In this document: piece after piece, positions 63,209-64,000 of the stretch
Numbering within the stretch: the stretch's first letter is position 1
Layout of the letters: every line of letters begins with the position of its first letter
DNA from: Streptomyces sp. NBRC 110028
GTDB taxonomy: Bacteria > Actinomycetota > Actinomycetes > Streptomycetales > Streptomycetaceae
Assembly: GCF_001417735.1 (NCBI RefSeq)
Contig: NZ_BBUZ01000030.1
Coordinates: 1 to 64,000 of the forward strand
DNA: 64,000 nt
Reading direction: 5' to 3'
Notes under the pieces: generated by a model
What the model saw: the letters and a program-made list of their open reading frames with translations, nothing else
What the model was told of the DNA's origin: nothing
The model's database searches: none
Made by a program: the position numbers and the translations under genes

Positions 63209-63766
63209 TCAGGTGCGCAGCAGGATCGTGACCGTCGCCAGGATCGCCGCGAGGACGAGCGCTGCCACACCGTAGCCGATCCGCTGCGACCGCAGGCCCG
63301 GAATGAGCGCGTCGACGGCGATCCGGCCCGACCCGGTCAGCGCGAGCCCGGCCGCGCAGACGCCGATGAGCAGCGGAAGCTCGAATCCACCGAAGAGTCC
63401 GAGTTTCCAGGTGGCGGCGACCGCGTTGGCCATCGTGCCCGCCACGGCGGCTCCGGCCAGCGGCGTGAGCAGCCCCACGGCGAGCCCCAGCCCGCCCAGG
63501 GTTTCGACGAGCCCCGCGCAGACGGCCATCGCCCGGGGTGCCGGGTAGCCGAAGTGGGCGAATTCCACCGCGGTCCGGGAGATCCCGAGCCCGTCCCACC
63601 AGCCGAACAGATGCTGCGCCCCTCGCGCGGCGACGATCAGCCCGACCCCGAGCCGCACCACCAGCAGGCCGACGTCATGGGCGCGCAGGACGCCCGGCGC
63701 GCTCCTGGGGGAGGCGTGGACGGGCGTACCCATCGGGGGAGTGTTCTCGTCGCCGTAGTACGACAT
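63209..63766 (-). CDS. DoxX-family membrane protein
   Basis: 185 residues with four membrane segments. DVGLLVVRLGVGLIVAARGA, then QHLFGWWDG and the MAVCAGLVETLGGLGLAVGL region are diagnostic for DoxX. Relatives take part in quinol or thiosulfate redox and in oxidative-stress membrane complexes; the role here is not defined. GAGGG lies 4 bases before ATG 63766. Confidence 0.88.
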   Translation of the reverse strand: MSYYGDENTPPMGTPVHASPRSAPGVLRAHDVGLLVVRLGVGLIVAARGAQHLFGWWDGLGISRTAVEFAHFGYPAPRAMAVCAGLVETLGGLGLAVGLLTPLAGAAVAGTMANAVAATWKLGLFGGFELPLLIGVCAAGLALTGSGRIAVDALIPGLRSQRIGYGVAALVLAAILATVTILLRT

Positions 63767-63811
63767 GGCGCCCTCGTCGGGTCGGGGTTCGGTGCGCGGC
63801 CACCGAGCCGG

Positions 63812-63831
63812 ATAAGGGATATGGGCCTTAT
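63812..63831. promoter_or_regulatory. Inverted repeat upstream of the DoxX gene
   Basis: ATAAGG-gatatggg-CCTTAT (6-bp arms, 8-base spacer), 46 bases before the DoxX start in a locally A/T-rich stretch. Possible operator; no clear -35/-10 assigned. Confidence 0.4.
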
Positions 63832-63873
63832 ATTCACTTTGCCGTCATCACGCCATGGCTTCAATCGGTGCGC

Positions 63874-64000
63874 TCACCGGAGGCGCGTCAGGCCGCGGCG
63901 CGCCCCGGCGGCGAGCGGCAGGGCGGTGGCCAGACAGCTCACACCGGCCAGGGTCAGGGACGTCCCGGGGGCGGGAGCGCACAGGGCCACACCGAGACCG
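63874..64000 (-). CDS. C-terminal end of a probable membrane protein (possibly an MFS transporter)
   Basis: The last 41 codons of a gene entering from the right edge. The tail LTLAGVSCLATALPLAAGAR followed by RGLTRLR and TGA (63876-63874) looks like a final membrane helix and a basic end, as in MFS transporters. Too short for a firm family call. Confidence 0.5.
   Translation of the reverse strand, partial: GLGVALCAPAPGTSLTLAGVSCLATALPLAAGARRGLTRLR

Overview
This is about 64 kb of very GC-rich actinomycete chromosome, almost certainly Streptomyces or a close relative. The evidence is strong third-position G/C bias, many GTG and TTG starts, a modular type I polyketide synthase, SARP and SpoIIE-phosphatase regulators, a BlaI/M56 pair, TerD, DUF305 and DoxX proteins, and GC-rich hairpins between nearly all convergent genes. 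I see no tRNA, rRNA, CRISPR array, insertion sequence or phage module.

Layout. 1-3344: the 5' end of a modular PKS gene (docking helix, KS, malonyl-type AT) running off the left edge, preceded by a small exported protein. 3579-9882: an atypical M28-like protein, a secreted M6 metalloprotease, an acyl-CoA synthetase, an ArsC-like protein and a small conserved-looking protein. 9939-12030: a damaged 2-hydroxyacid dehydrogenase gene and a divergent DapA-type aldolase behind repeated operator-like sequences. 12052-17791: a multi-sensor SpoIIE phosphatase, a DUF305 lipoprotein, a BlaI-M56 operon and TerD. 18052-21719: a fusion of an extracellular S15-type hydrolase, a membrane helix and an ABC ATPase, coupled to an ABC-2 permease. 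21753-25603: a flavin monooxygenase, a frameshifted acyltransferase-3 pseudogene, a low-complexity exported protein and a GH25 muramidase.

25798-32847: a PaoABC-type molybdenum aldehyde oxidoreductase operon ending in a TetR gene. It diverges from xdhC and an MFS transporter across a 50-bp gap with a perfect palindrome. 32898-36077: 6-phosphogluconate dehydrogenase, a lipoprotein and an I36-type peptidase inhibitor. 36365-43856: a large SARP-STAND regulator and a membrane-anchored HTH-nSTAND-WD40 protein, with a possible small ORF between them.

44027-50363: a PAS-LuxR regulator divergent from a translationally coupled operon of ATP-grasp ligase, PEP-dikinase-like enzyme and MFS exporter. It looks like a compact, unfamiliar biosynthesis-and-export locus. 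50572-61586: a catabolic locus with a minus-strand operon (TtuC/LeuB-type dehydrogenase, Dpp-type ABC importer, ALDH, SDR) divergent from an amidase and a FadR-type regulator. 61614-64000: an Lrp regulator divergent from a stand-alone ACT protein, an unknown low-complexity protein, DoxX, and the 3' end of a probable membrane protein.

All identifications come from motif recognition by eye; no database search was run.
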